Below, in pieces: positions 1 through 6,173 of a DNA stretch of 16,626 bases. Position 1 is the stretch's first letter. The number at the start of each line of letters is the position of its first letter. The notes under the pieces are model-generated. The model saw only the letters and a list, made by a program, of their open reading frames with translations, had not been told where the DNA came from and did no database searches. This DNA comes from Candidatus Bathyarchaeota archaeon (GTDB taxonomy: Archaea; Thermoproteota; Bathyarchaeia; TCS64), in contig JAFGTA010000107.1 of assembly GCA_016934355.1 (NCBI GenBank), positions 1-16,626 on the forward strand, in the 5' to 3' direction. The translations under genes were made by a program, and so were the position numbers.

Positions 1-650
1 ACGCCGACGTTCATCAGCTCGACGGCGTCGAGGGCGCTTCTCCCCGCCTCGGGGTTCGCGGCGGCGTGGCTGGTGCGGCCGTGGAAGCCGAACCTTGCAC
101 CGCTGATGACGTTGCTGCTGGCCAGGGTGGCTAAGTTTAACGTTCCGGGGTGGTGGCTCAGCGCCGCGTCCACGTCGTCGAAGAGCCCATGGTGGACCAT
201 GATCCTTTTACCGCCGAAGTTCTCCTCGGCCGGCGTGCCGTAGAACCTGATGGTTCCCTTTAGACCGTGTTTCTCAAGCGCTTTCCCCGCCGCTATGGCG
301 GCCCCCAGGGCGGTTGTTCCGTGTATGTTGTGACCGCATCCGTGGCCCATGCCTCCCGGGATCAGGGGTTCCTTTCTCGGCGCGGGCTTGTTGCTTAGGT
401 TGGGGAGGGCGTCATATTCACCCATGACGGCTATGACTGGTTTTCCCTTACCTTTCTCGGCGAGTATGGCGGTGGGCATCCCGGCTACGCCGTGCTGTAC
501 CTTGAACCCGTGTTCTCTGAGGGCGTCCGCATGGAGCTTGCTTGACTTGGTTTCGCAGAGCCCGTACTCGGCGTAGCCCCATATCTTGTCGCTTATCCCT
601 GTCAGGTAGTCGTGGTTTTCGTCTATCCATTTCCACGCTGTCTCTTTCAT
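1..650 (-). CDS. M20 family amidohydrolase, AbgB-like (partial, C-terminus beyond left edge)
   Basis: The frame runs open from an ATG at 648-650 on the minus strand to the left edge, giving about 216 residues of a protein usually 430-480 long. Visible M20 metal-site motifs are GEYDAL (Asp80), GHGCGHN (Cys105, His107) and TPAEE (Glu142-Glu143, one the general base). The start of the lid/dimerisation domain (GRTSHAA) follows at about residue 192. The early WGYAEYG stretch and the roughly 20-residue proline-rich insert between Asp80 and the CGH motif resemble AbgB (p-aminobenzoyl-glutamate hydrolase subunit B) and related cytosolic amide hydrolases. It would cleave an acyl-amino-acid or dipeptide-like amide; the true substrate cannot be read from sequence. 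A TATA-like CTAAATACAT (681-690, minus) about 36 bases before the start suggests its own promoter with a very short leader. Family call is firm; substrate is inference. Confidence 0.93.
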   Translation of the reverse strand, partial: MKETAWKWIDENHDYLTGISDKIWGYAEYGLCETKSSKLHADALREHGFKVQHGVAGMPTAILAEKGKGKPVIAVMGEYDALPNLSNKPAPRKEPLIPGGMGHGCGHNIHGTTALGAAIAAGKALEKHGLKGTIRFYGTPAEENFGGKRIMVHHGLFDDVDAALSHHPGTLNLATLASSNVISGARFGFHGRTSHAAANPEAGRSALDAVELMNVG

Positions 651-680
651 GTCACGTTACCGACGGAAAAGGGGGACACG

Positions 681-690
681 ATGTATTTAG
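681..690 (-). promoter_or_regulatory. TATA-like box of the AbgB-like gene
   Basis: CTAAATACAT read on the minus strand, centred about 36 bases before the ATG at 650. With the usual archaeal spacing of about 26 bases the message would begin around 659, leaving a leader of about nine bases. Inference from position and sequence only. Confidence 0.4.
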
Positions 691-751
691 CATCTCAGAG
701 AGGCGAGGAGTCCTCAACTTAAGTCGTAGACCTTGCGACGGTGAAGAATGT

Positions 752-776
752 TAAAGAAAAGGGGCTTAGCCGCCCC
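752..776 (-). terminator. Hairpin plus T-rich tract at the 3' end of the M19 gene
   Basis: On the minus strand GGGGC (776-772) pairs with GCCCC (765-761) around a six-base loop containing the TAA stop codon, followed at once by TTTTCTTTA (760-752). This resembles an intrinsic terminator with the stop codon in its loop. Archaea usually need only the U-tract, so the stem may be incidental. Confidence 0.5.
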
Positions 777-1872
777 AGACCCGTTTGAAGAGCCGTACCC
801 AGTTGAGGCCGAGAATCTTCTTGATCTCCTGGTCGCTGTAGCCGCGGGCGACGAGGCCCATCGTGAAGTTGGGCATGTGCTCCATCCAGCCGTAGCCCCA
901 GCTCTTGTCCATGGGGGTGAAGTACGTCTTGTCGACCCTGTCGGGGTACCTCCAGATGTAGCAGCCGCGGGTGACGCTGTTGGGGTACTCTAGGTCGCTC
1001 CCGAATCCGACGTGGTCGACCCCGATCAGCTCTACAGTGGCGTCCACCTGGTCCATGAGGTCGTCCGTGAGGGTGCTCGGACCGGCTTTCTTGGCGAAGA
1101 ACGGGGTGACTCCTATGACGCCGCCCTTCTCTGCGCACGCCTTTATGACTTCGTCTGTCTTGCCACGCTGGAGGCTGTACTTCTGGAAGTCGCCCCACAT
1201 GTTCGTGCTAGTAACCCATCCGGCGTATCCGCCGAGCTCCTCCGGCGTGGTGCTGCGGGGGATTATGTGGGTGAAGCTCACCGGCTGCTTGCTGGTCTCA
1301 ATGGCGTCCATGCTGCTCCTGTCGCCTGTGTGGCTGAGGTCTATGAGTACGCCGAGCCTGTTCATCTCCTCGACGAGGGTTACGCCGAAGTTGCTGAGCC
1401 CGGCGTCGCAGCGCTCCATGCAGCCATCACCGACCTCGTTCCTGTAGTTGTAGGTTAGCTGCATGATGCGTAGCCCGTAGTCGTGGGCGGTCTTTAGGAA
1501 GTGGAGGTTGCGTTCGAGGAACATGGTGTCCTGGGGGCCGAATATGACGCCGTGTTTTCCCTCTCGCTTGGCTTTCTCGATGTCCGCAGCCTTCTTGACG
1601 ATGAGGGCTCTGTCGCTTTTCCGTTGGGCCCACTCGGTGTGCTCGATCATCTCCTTGAGGGCTTCCGCGAAGCTGCGCTGCATGCAGACTGTGGCGTTGC
1701 TGGCGGTGAGTCCGCCCTTCTGGACGTCGTCTATCCACATGTCCTCGGCGACGTAGTCGAGGAACGTGACTATGCTGCTGTCGATGACTATGCTCTCCTT
1801 ATGGAGTGCCTGGGCGTGGCTCTTCTCGTCGTTGCTCAGTTCAAGGTAGCTTCTGGGCAATGTAATCGTCAT
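766..1872 (-). CDS. Membrane dipeptidase-like protein (peptidase M19 family), altered first metal site
   Basis: The 368-residue length fits the M19 (renal/membrane dipeptidase) TIM-barrel family, zinc enzymes that cleave dipeptides, often with a D-residue at the C-terminal side. Recognisable blocks: LTYNYRNEVGDGC (139-151), GLSNFGVTLVEEMNRLG (158-174), IDLSH (His181), FTH (His202) and GFGSDLE (Asp293). The usual first-strand His-x-Asp pair is replaced by Asp31-Ser-Ser, and the bridging Glu by Gln114 in GPQD, so the binuclear centre cannot be the textbook one. Environmental M19 relatives with a Gln at this place probably form a subfamily. There is no signal peptide, so it is cytosolic. A strong TATA box lies only about 20 bases from the ATG, so the message is probably leaderless. 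The gene lies downstream of no other gene and upstream of the AbgB-like gene on the same strand, 115 bases apart, so co-transcription is unlikely given the terminator-like end. Confidence 0.9.
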   Translation of the reverse strand: MTITLPRSYLELSNDEKSHAQALHKESIVIDSSIVTFLDYVAEDMWIDDVQKGGLTASNATVCMQRSFAEALKEMIEHTEWAQRKSDRALIVKKAADIEKAKREGKHGVIFGPQDTMFLERNLHFLKTAHDYGLRIMQLTYNYRNEVGDGCMERCDAGLSNFGVTLVEEMNRLGVLIDLSHTGDRSSMDAIETSKQPVSFTHIIPRSTTPEELGGYAGWVTSTNMWGDFQKYSLQRGKTDEVIKACAEKGGVIGVTPFFAKKAGPSTLTDDLMDQVDATVELIGVDHVGFGSDLEYPNSVTRGCYIWRYPDRVDKTYFTPMDKSWGYGWMEHMPNFTMGLVARGYSDQEIKKILGLNWVRLFKRVWGG

Positions 1873-1888
1873 AATGGGAGTGCGGGGG

Positions 1889-1895
1889 TATATAT
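1889..1895 (-). promoter_or_regulatory. TATA box of the M19 gene
   Basis: A TATATAT core, reading GATATATACC on the minus strand, lies 17-23 bases before the ATG at 1872. The expected transcription start falls at or next to the start codon and no Shine-Dalgarno sequence is present, so a leaderless message is likely. Confidence 0.55.
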
Positions 1896-2028
1896 CAGTA
1901 ACCCGTGGCCGCCGCTGCGGAGAGTTGCCCTAAAAACGGTGGTTTACGCACTAAAACAGAGGAAAATTAGGCTTTTCGTTAACCCTGATCCGATAAATTT
2001 AATAGCAACGTGTAGATGTTTTGCTGGA

Positions 2029-2313
2029 ATGGTCCGCTTCATCACGTTCTGTGAGATGACACCCGAGTTCCTGGGGCTCACCCTTGAGGAGAGGCAGGAC
2101 TGGCCCATCAAGTGGAACAAGGTGGCTCTGCAGTACGGTGTGAAGATGATATTCTGGGGGATGCCTCTAGGCGTCCAGGAGCACGTGGTCTGCGTCTTCG
2201 AGACCAACGGGAACCCTGAGAAGTACTTCAAGTTCCAGAGGGAGTGGCTGGGCCTGGGCACGCCGGAGGCCGGGAAGTACATCAAGAACACCCGGACGAT
2301 AACCGTCTACTGA
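2029..2313 (+). CDS. Small conserved-looking protein of unknown function (94 aa)
   Basis: The frame is open much further upstream, but that part lies antisense to the M19 gene. I chose the ATG at 2029 because a TATA-like region (TAAATTTAATA, 1993-2003) lies 26-36 bases before it and the protein then begins with a regular beta strand (VRFITFCEM). The product has alternating strand and helix (KWNKVALQYGVKMIFWG, then EHVVCVFET, then a Trp-containing helix), which suggests a small ferredoxin-like alpha/beta-barrel fold, somewhat like DUF3303-type proteins. No catalytic motif, membrane segment or signal peptide is visible. It stands alone between the divergent M19 gene and the FmdE-like gene. Fold is inference; function unknown. 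Confidence 0.65.
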   Translation: MVRFITFCEMTPEFLGLTLEERQDWPIKWNKVALQYGVKMIFWGMPLGVQEHVVCVFETNGNPEKYFKFQREWLGLGTPEAGKYIKNTRTITVY

Positions 2314-2372
2314 CGCGTCTCGGCATAGTCCAAAAGATTTTCTCGTATCTACATGAAGTGTTGGTCGCAGGG

Positions 2373-2420
2373 TTCAAATACCTTGTATTACCTTTCATTG
2401 AAAACGTAATACTGGGTGGT
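2373..2420 (+). promoter_or_regulatory. Promoter and ribosome-binding site of the FmdE-like gene
   Basis: TTCAAATACC (2373-2382) is a plausible TATA box, giving a leader of about 20-25 bases. GGGTGGT (2414-2420) is a Shine-Dalgarno match ending six bases before GTG at 2427, which favours that GTG over the in-frame ATG at 2436. Confidence 0.45.
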
Positions 2421-2426
2421 ATGTAA

Positions 2427-2864
2427 GTGAATCGTATGGAGACACCGAAAAATAGAGTCTACGACGATGCACTCGAGGCGAGGGCTACGGAGTTCCACGG
2501 CCACGGCGGCCCGTTCATGGTCGTCGGCCTGAGGATGGGGCTCGTGGCCCTGGAGAGGCTCGACTGCAGGGGGTGGTTCGATCTCCGCTGTGCCGTCGGC
2601 CTCCGCTGGAGCCCGCCCGACTCCTGTGTCATCGACGGCATCCAGTGCAGCGCGGGCTGCACCATGGGGAAACACAACATAGAGGTCGAGGAGAGAGAGG
2701 GTGTGGAGGCCGTGTTCACCTCTAAAGGCGGATGCGTCACCGTTAAGCTGAGACCCGAGGTGCTTCAACGTTTGAGGGGTGGCCTTGGCTCGTGTGCGTC
2801 CCGCGAGGTCATGGATGAGCTGGCGTCGGCGCCCGCGGAGGAGCTGTTCGAGATCAAGGCTTAG
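2427..2864 (+). CDS. FmdE-family protein (formylmethanofuran dehydrogenase subunit E-like)
   Basis: 145 residues. Two blocks mark the FmdE (PF02663) fold: FHGHGGP at 23-29, followed by a Gly-rich helix start (GLRMG), and CVIDGIQ...GCTMGKHN at 67-84, with Cys67, Asp70, Cys78 and His83. Family members bind a metal through conserved His and Cys residues and occur far beyond methanogens, so this gene alone does not show methanogenesis or a Wood-Ljungdahl route. In the usual HGHxCP signature the Cys is here a Gly (Gly28), so one expected ligand is missing. No C-terminal zinc ribbon is present. The GTG start is favoured by the Shine-Dalgarno sequence at 2414-2420; ATG at 2436 is the alternative. 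The last 11 bases overlap the end of the convergent M20 gene. Family call good; role unknown. Confidence 0.85.
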   Translation: MNRMETPKNRVYDDALEARATEFHGHGGPFMVVGLRMGLVALERLDCRGWFDLRCAVGLRWSPPDSCVIDGIQCSAGCTMGKHNIEVEEREGVEAVFTSKGGCVTVKLRPEVLQRLRGGLGSCASREVMDELASAPAEELFEIKA

Positions 2865-4044
2865 CCTGTTTCTCTAGCCAGCCACGGTGCTCCTGCTTCG
2901 CCTCGTCGAGTAGCCCACGTCGGGTGAGGAGGTCTACTGCGGTGTGGGCGATGGCTTTGGCGGCTTTTATTGTGGCTTCGTGGGCTTGGGGTGTAGCTGT
3001 CATGGCTGCGCCGTCTGGGCTGTGGAGGACGACGGGGCCTATGTTGACTATTCCGCTTAGGGCGGGTACGACCTGGCTGACGTTACCGAAGTCTGTGCTT
3101 GCGCCGCTCTTCATGGGTTCTTTCTCCTCGGAGTACTCGACGCCGAGGGGTGCGAGGTTCAGCCTGTAGAGGTCGCTTAGGGTCTTGTTGGGTAGTTTGT
3201 TGGCGTAGGTGTTGGCGACCTGGGTGATGCTGCTCTTGGCTCCTGTGGCGAGTTCGGCGCCTTTGACTATGTTCTTGACTTTGGCGTAGTTTTCCTCTAG
3301 CATGGGCATTGTTGGGGCTCTGACGTAGAGGTGGGCGCTGGCGTAGTCGGGTATGGTGTTGGGGCTGTCGCCGCCGTGTTTGATGATGCCGTGGATGCGT
3401 ACGTCTCTGTCTATGTGTTGGCGGAGGGCGTTGATGCCTTGAAAGGTGAGGAGTACGCCCTCCAGCGCGTTGACTGCTTTCTCGGGGGCTGCGCCGGCGT
3501 GGCTGCTTCTTCCGCGGAACTCTACTAGGAAGCTTTCGCGGGCGTTGCTGGCGCTGTAGCTGCCCCACGCTGCGCCTGGGTGTATCATGAGGACTGCGTC
3601 GGCTTTAGCTATCTCGTCGATCATGAGGACCTTGCCGCCGGCGTTCGGGACGACGCCTTCCTCGGCGGGTGTGCCGTAGACGGTGACGGCGCCTTTGAGG
3701 TCAGGGATTACGGCGGTGAGCCCGATGGCGGCTCCGAGCGCGGTGGCGGCGATGAGGTTATGCCCGCAGGCGTGGCCTATGGCGGGGAGGGCGTCGTACT
3801 CGGCTAGTATACCGATGTTGGGGCCTTCGCCGCCTCCTTTGAGCTTGGCGATGAAGGATGTTTCGATGCCTGAGACGCCTAGCTCGGTCTCGTAGCCGTG
3901 TTTCTTGAGTTTCTGTACGAGTAGCTTGCTGGCCTTGTGTTCTTGGTGCCCGAGCTCGGGTTCCTCGTGGATGCGTCTGCTCACCTCTATTATCTCGTCC
4001 CGGTGTTCGTCGATCAGGGCGGATACGATTTGCTTAAAGTCCAT
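2854..4044 (-). CDS. M20 family amidohydrolase, PM20D2/AbgA-like
   Basis: 396 residues, full family length. Metal-site motifs are all canonical: AEYDALP (Asp84), GHACGHN (His91, Cys93, His95) and GTPAEE (Glu128-Glu129). The dimerisation domain begins near GRSSHAGAAPEKAVNAL (about 179-195), and the late STDFGNVS block matches the M20D subgroup that includes PM20D2 and amidohydrolases acting on aminoacyl- or aminobenzoyl-amino acids. Cytosolic, no signal peptide. The start at 4044 is preceded on the minus strand by ATTTATC (4069-4075), so leaderless transcription is likely. The coding strand is rich in C and A and poor in G and T, unlike ileS. The 3' end overlaps the FmdE-like gene by 11 bases tail to tail. 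The family is certain; the exact substrate is not. Confidence 0.95.
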   Translation of the reverse strand: MDFKQIVSALIDEHRDEIIEVSRRIHEEPELGHQEHKASKLLVQKLKKHGYETELGVSGIETSFIAKLKGGGEGPNIGILAEYDALPAIGHACGHNLIAATALGAAIGLTAVIPDLKGAVTVYGTPAEEGVVPNAGGKVLMIDEIAKADAVLMIHPGAAWGSYSASNARESFLVEFRGRSSHAGAAPEKAVNALEGVLLTFQGINALRQHIDRDVRIHGIIKHGGDSPNTIPDYASAHLYVRAPTMPMLEENYAKVKNIVKGAELATGAKSSITQVANTYANKLPNKTLSDLYRLNLAPLGVEYSEEKEPMKSGASTDFGNVSQVVPALSGIVNIGPVVLHSPDGAAMTATPQAHEATIKAAKAIAHTAVDLLTRRGLLDEAKQEHRGWLEKQAKP

Positions 4045-4066
4045 GGGTCAAGGGGTGGCGGTCCGT

Positions 4067-4077
4067 AAGATAAATCC
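4067..4077. promoter_or_regulatory. Shared AT-rich box between the divergent M20 and flavoprotein genes
   Basis: AAGATAAATCC reads as GGATTTATCTT on the minus strand. It lies about 25 bases before the M20 ATG (4044) and about 25 bases before an in-frame ATG of the flavoprotein (4097), so one box might serve both directions. Inference. Confidence 0.35.
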
Positions 4078-4156
4078 TCGTAACCATGGACTGGTCATGG
4101 AGTCGCAGCATTGGGCTATCCATACCGATATCAGCGCCTACGCCGCTGTATTGGGT

Positions 4157-4708
4157 ATGAAGACCGTTGTGCTGCACGGCAGCCCCCGGAAGGGCATGAA
4201 CTCGGACACCCTTGTCGACCACCTCCTCAAGGGGCTGACGGAGACGGGTGAACACGATGTTAAGCACTTCTACGTCAACGAGATGAGCATCAGGCCGTGC
4301 CAGGGGTGCCTGAGCTGCGCCCCGCCGCCGCACATGTGCAGGGTCGACGACGACATGACGGAGGTCTACGAGGCGTACAGGGAGGCTGACTTGATCGTCT
4401 GGGCGACGCCGATGTACTGGGGGTACTTGACGGCGCAGCTTAAGGCGGTTCAGGACAGGATGGAGGCGTTGGCTTGGGAGGGGTTCGGTGGCAAGACGTT
4501 CGCGTTGATAGTGACGTATCGGCACCACTACCAGTCTACGGTGGGTATGTTCGAGAGGATCTGCCCCTTCTTCAAGGTGGAGCTTCACACACTGGTCTGC
4601 CAAACCTACGACCCAGAGACGGGAAAGGACCTCGACATCAACAGTCTCACCGAGAAGCTTGATGAAGCCTACCAGCTGGGCAGACAGCTATCTGAACCCA
4701 ATTTATAG
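4157..4708 (+). CDS. Iron-sulfur flavoprotein-like NAD(P)H-dependent FMN reductase (flavodoxin fold)
   Basis: 183 residues from ATG 4157. The protein opens with the flavodoxin-fold FMN phosphate loop HGSPRKGMNSDT (7-18). A compact cysteine set follows: Cys48-x2-Cys51-x2-Cys54-x6-Cys61, inside the family's CxGC...DDM region. This spacing matches the CX2CX2CX4-7C motif that holds a 4Fe-4S cluster in archaeal iron-sulfur flavoproteins (Isf), electron carriers or oxygen/peroxide-protective reductases. ATPMYWGYLTAQLKAVQDR (about 82-100) is the second FMN-binding loop region. Relatives normally begin right before the first strand, as ATG 4157 does. ATG 4097, in frame and about 25 bases after an AT-rich box, would add 20 residues. 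It is divergent from the PM20D2-like gene. Family good; electron partner unknown. Confidence 0.88.
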   Translation: MKTVVLHGSPRKGMNSDTLVDHLLKGLTETGEHDVKHFYVNEMSIRPCQGCLSCAPPPHMCRVDDDMTEVYEAYREADLIVWATPMYWGYLTAQLKAVQDRMEALAWEGFGGKTFALIVTYRHHYQSTVGMFERICPFFKVELHTLVCQTYDPETGKDLDINSLTEKLDEAYQLGRQLSEPNL

Positions 4709-4908
4709 CGTGTCACCGAAAAAGCTATTTTATTTCGACTGCTTGACCCGTAATAATTGATGTGAATTATGGGGAAAACGTTTATCGACGCGTTTTTGGC
4801 CGAATAGAAACTCTTAACAGGGCGTTGTGCACCTGTTTTCTCAGGTGTATTGGGTGTTTACTGTTAAAACATCCGTAAAAGGGTTCAGCCTGATGAGGGT
4901 GGGGGGCT
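4709..4908 (+). other. Intergenic stretch with T-rich end signal, hairpin and promoter
   Basis: After the flavoprotein stop a T-rich run (CTATTTTATTT, near 4723-4733) may end its message. A hairpin with CACCTG (4830-4835) and CAGGTG (4842-4847) around TTTTCT lies mid-way, extended by a T-A and a G-U pair to 4828-4849. GTTAAAAC (4863-4870) is a TATA-like box for the next gene. I see no further gene or RNA here. Confidence 0.4.
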
Positions 4909-5229
4909 TTGTCTCAGCTTAGGACCAGGCAGCCCATCGGGGGCTTCAGCTTCGAGGGTCCGTACCGGACGCTGGAGCGTGTGCCCGGGGAGGAGGGGCT
5001 GCTCGCGGTGGTTACGACGGATGGCAGGCAGAACTATCTGCTCGACGTGCTTCACGTGCTAAACATGCTTGAGGCGATCAAGAGTAACCCACGGCGTAGG
5101 TGCTGGCGGCAGAACAGCAGGGGGATGCTGCTGTACGCTTTTCTCAGGGACGAGAAGCTAGACACGGACACACTGACGGCCATCGCGGGCGACATCAGGA
5201 AGAACATCAACCTCATACCGTGCGGATGA
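4909..5229 (+). CDS. Small protein with degenerate GIY-YIG-like features (106 aa)
   Basis: The start is TTG at 4909, chosen because GAGGGTGGGGGG (4895-4906) gives a Shine-Dalgarno region just before it and the nearby ATG at 4893 is in another frame and soon stops. The layout FEGPY (15-19), a hydrophobic strand (GLLAVVTT), YLLDVL (43-48), RRRCWRQN (62-69), LLYAF, and a final IRKN...IPCG resembles small GIY-YIG-like proteins with the pattern GPY...GVY...Y.lDvGEs...H.R..CW...iR..iPCG. In this copy the GES segment and the catalytic-looking Arg are not recognisable, so it may be an inactive or divergent member. The match is recalled by pattern, not by a search. A stand-alone gene with its own TATA-like box. 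Confidence 0.6.
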   Translation: MSQLRTRQPIGGFSFEGPYRTLERVPGEEGLLAVVTTDGRQNYLLDVLHVLNMLEAIKSNPRRRCWRQNSRGMLLYAFLRDEKLDTDTLTAIAGDIRKNINLIPCG

Positions 5230-5407
5230 GTCTGGATTCCCCGGTTAATAAGTGCGTTTTTGCGCTGTATGGAGTGCGGTTTTGTGTATTTCAGGGTGGG
5301 AAAGGGGCTGTTTCAGGGGTTCTACAGGTGAGACGAGGCTGTTTTCCGCTGTGATAGGGGTACCCCCCCTCAGCGTGTTCGTTCTGCTATTGAGGTAGAG
5401 TCATGGT

Positions 5408-5971
5408 TTATCTTGGTTTGCAGAGGAGTTCCTTGATCTTCCTTCCCGTTACCTTTGACTCGGACTGGGGTAGTCCGGGGTCGAAGAAGTCTCTGCTCTT
5501 CACGGTCTCGCAGATGATGGCCGTGTCCGCTCCGCCGCCGTCTGGGAAGTCCTCTCTGCCGGTGCCCGCCACCGCTATTACTTCCTCTCCGACGGGGACC
5601 AGTCCGAGGTCGGAGACCATGAGGTTCATCTGGACGCACACCTTCATCCCTTCGCTGAACCTTCTGAGGACCTCCCACGCCAGGTCGGGGTACCGGAGAC
5701 CGTGTTCGGAGTTGAATATCACGATGTCTCCCCGCGTTTCGAGTCGTCTGTGCAGGTCGTTTGGGAACTGCTCCCGTTTCCCGCCTACCACTATGAACCG
5801 GGTGTCTACCCCCTTGAAGACCTCCAGCGCGTTTCTGATGGTGTACCCGTACGTTGAGGCGATGAGCACCTTCCTTATTTTTCGTTGTATCGCTTTCTCT
5901 CTGGCTATTTGAAGCGTCTGAGCCGTGTTTATTTTCCCCGGGTCTGTGAAGTATGTGACCTCTTCACCCAT
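5408..5971 (-). CDS. Stand-alone pyruvate kinase C-terminal alpha/beta domain protein
   Basis: 187 residues. It matches the pyruvate-kinase alpha/beta domain (PF02887) family that occurs as a single-domain protein in archaea and some bacteria: FTDPGKINTAQTL (8-20), a VLIASTYGYTIRNAL strand-turn-helix (35-49), FSEGMKVCVQMNLMVSDLGL (about 105-124), GEEVIAVAGTG (128-138), GADTAII and a terminal IKELLCKPR. The barrel and B domain of true pyruvate kinase are absent, so it is not a glycolytic kinase; in real PK this domain carries the allosteric site, so a ligand-binding or regulatory role is an inference. The glycine loop (AVAGTG) is consistent with phosphate-ligand binding. An elaborate dyad surrounds its TATA box at 5984-6030. 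Cytosolic. Confidence 0.82.
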   Translation of the reverse strand: MGEEVTYFTDPGKINTAQTLQIAREKAIQRKIRKVLIASTYGYTIRNALEVFKGVDTRFIVVGGKREQFPNDLHRRLETRGDIVIFNSEHGLRYPDLAWEVLRRFSEGMKVCVQMNLMVSDLGLVPVGEEVIAVAGTGREDFPDGGGADTAIICETVKSRDFFDPGLPQSESKVTGRKIKELLCKPR

Positions 5972-5983
5972 ACATCGTCACGT

Positions 5984-6030
5984 AATGGGTTACAGTGAAG
6001 CGATGATAAAAAATCGCGCTTACACCCATT
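5984..6030 (-). promoter_or_regulatory. TATA box inside a nested dyad, upstream of the PK-C-like gene
   Basis: AATGGGT (5984-5990) and ACCCATT (6024-6030) are perfect inverted copies. Inside them GCGAT (6000-6004) and ATCGC (6013-6017) flank GATAAAAA, which on the minus strand is a TTTTTATC TATA box. The expected start of transcription, about 5982, is next to the outer arm, 11 bases before the ATG. The symmetry suggests an operator where a dimeric regulator would block TBP. Arms seen; role inferred. Confidence 0.5.
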
Positions 6031-6099
6031 AGCCAGTATAACTGGACTCAAGTAGAGAGGCTATCTAAGGTAACAAGCTGTTGATGAACGGGGCCATGC

Positions 6100-6129
6100 T
6101 ATTAATCAAATTTTTTTTTCTGATTGATA
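6100..6129. terminator. Hairpin with a T9 loop between two minus-strand genes
   Basis: TATTAATCA (6100-6108) pairs with TGATTGATA (6121-6129), nine pairs including one G-U, around a loop that contains nine T on the plus strand. No plus-strand gene ends here, so it may stop stray plus-strand transcription or be a protein site. Role uncertain. Confidence 0.3.
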
Positions 6130-6153
6130 CAATGACGTTGAATTCACAGATTG

Positions 6154-6160
6154 AAAAAAA
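6154..6160 (-). terminator. T7 tract after the membrane-protein gene
   Basis: Seven T on the minus strand, 13 bases past the TAG at 6174. Archaeal RNA polymerase commonly stops at such tracts, so this is the likely end of the message. Confidence 0.5.
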
Positions 6161-6173
6161 GGTAGGCACTTCT

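Noticed and set aside
1501..2028. Upstream extension of the 94-residue plus-strand protein
   Set aside because: Mostly antisense to the M19 gene; the TATA-like region just before 2029 supports the short form.
2244..2426. Short plus-strand frame across the end of the 94-residue gene
   Set aside because: Overlaps a real gene in another frame and runs through the promoter of the FmdE-like gene; no family resemblance.
2427..2864. FmdE-like gene as a sign of methanogenesis
   Set aside because: FmdE-family proteins are widespread and no formylmethanofuran dehydrogenase or Mcr gene is in the window.
5100..5354. 84-codon plus-strand frame
   Set aside because: Out-of-frame shadow of the small GIY-YIG-like gene, extended by chance into intergenic DNA.
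5357..5366. GGGGTACCCC palindrome
   Set aside because: Only ten bases, no promoter element beside it and followed by more C; easily due to chance.
5408..5971. True pyruvate kinase
   Set aside because: The catalytic barrel is absent; only the C-terminal domain is present and the frame is complete at both ends.
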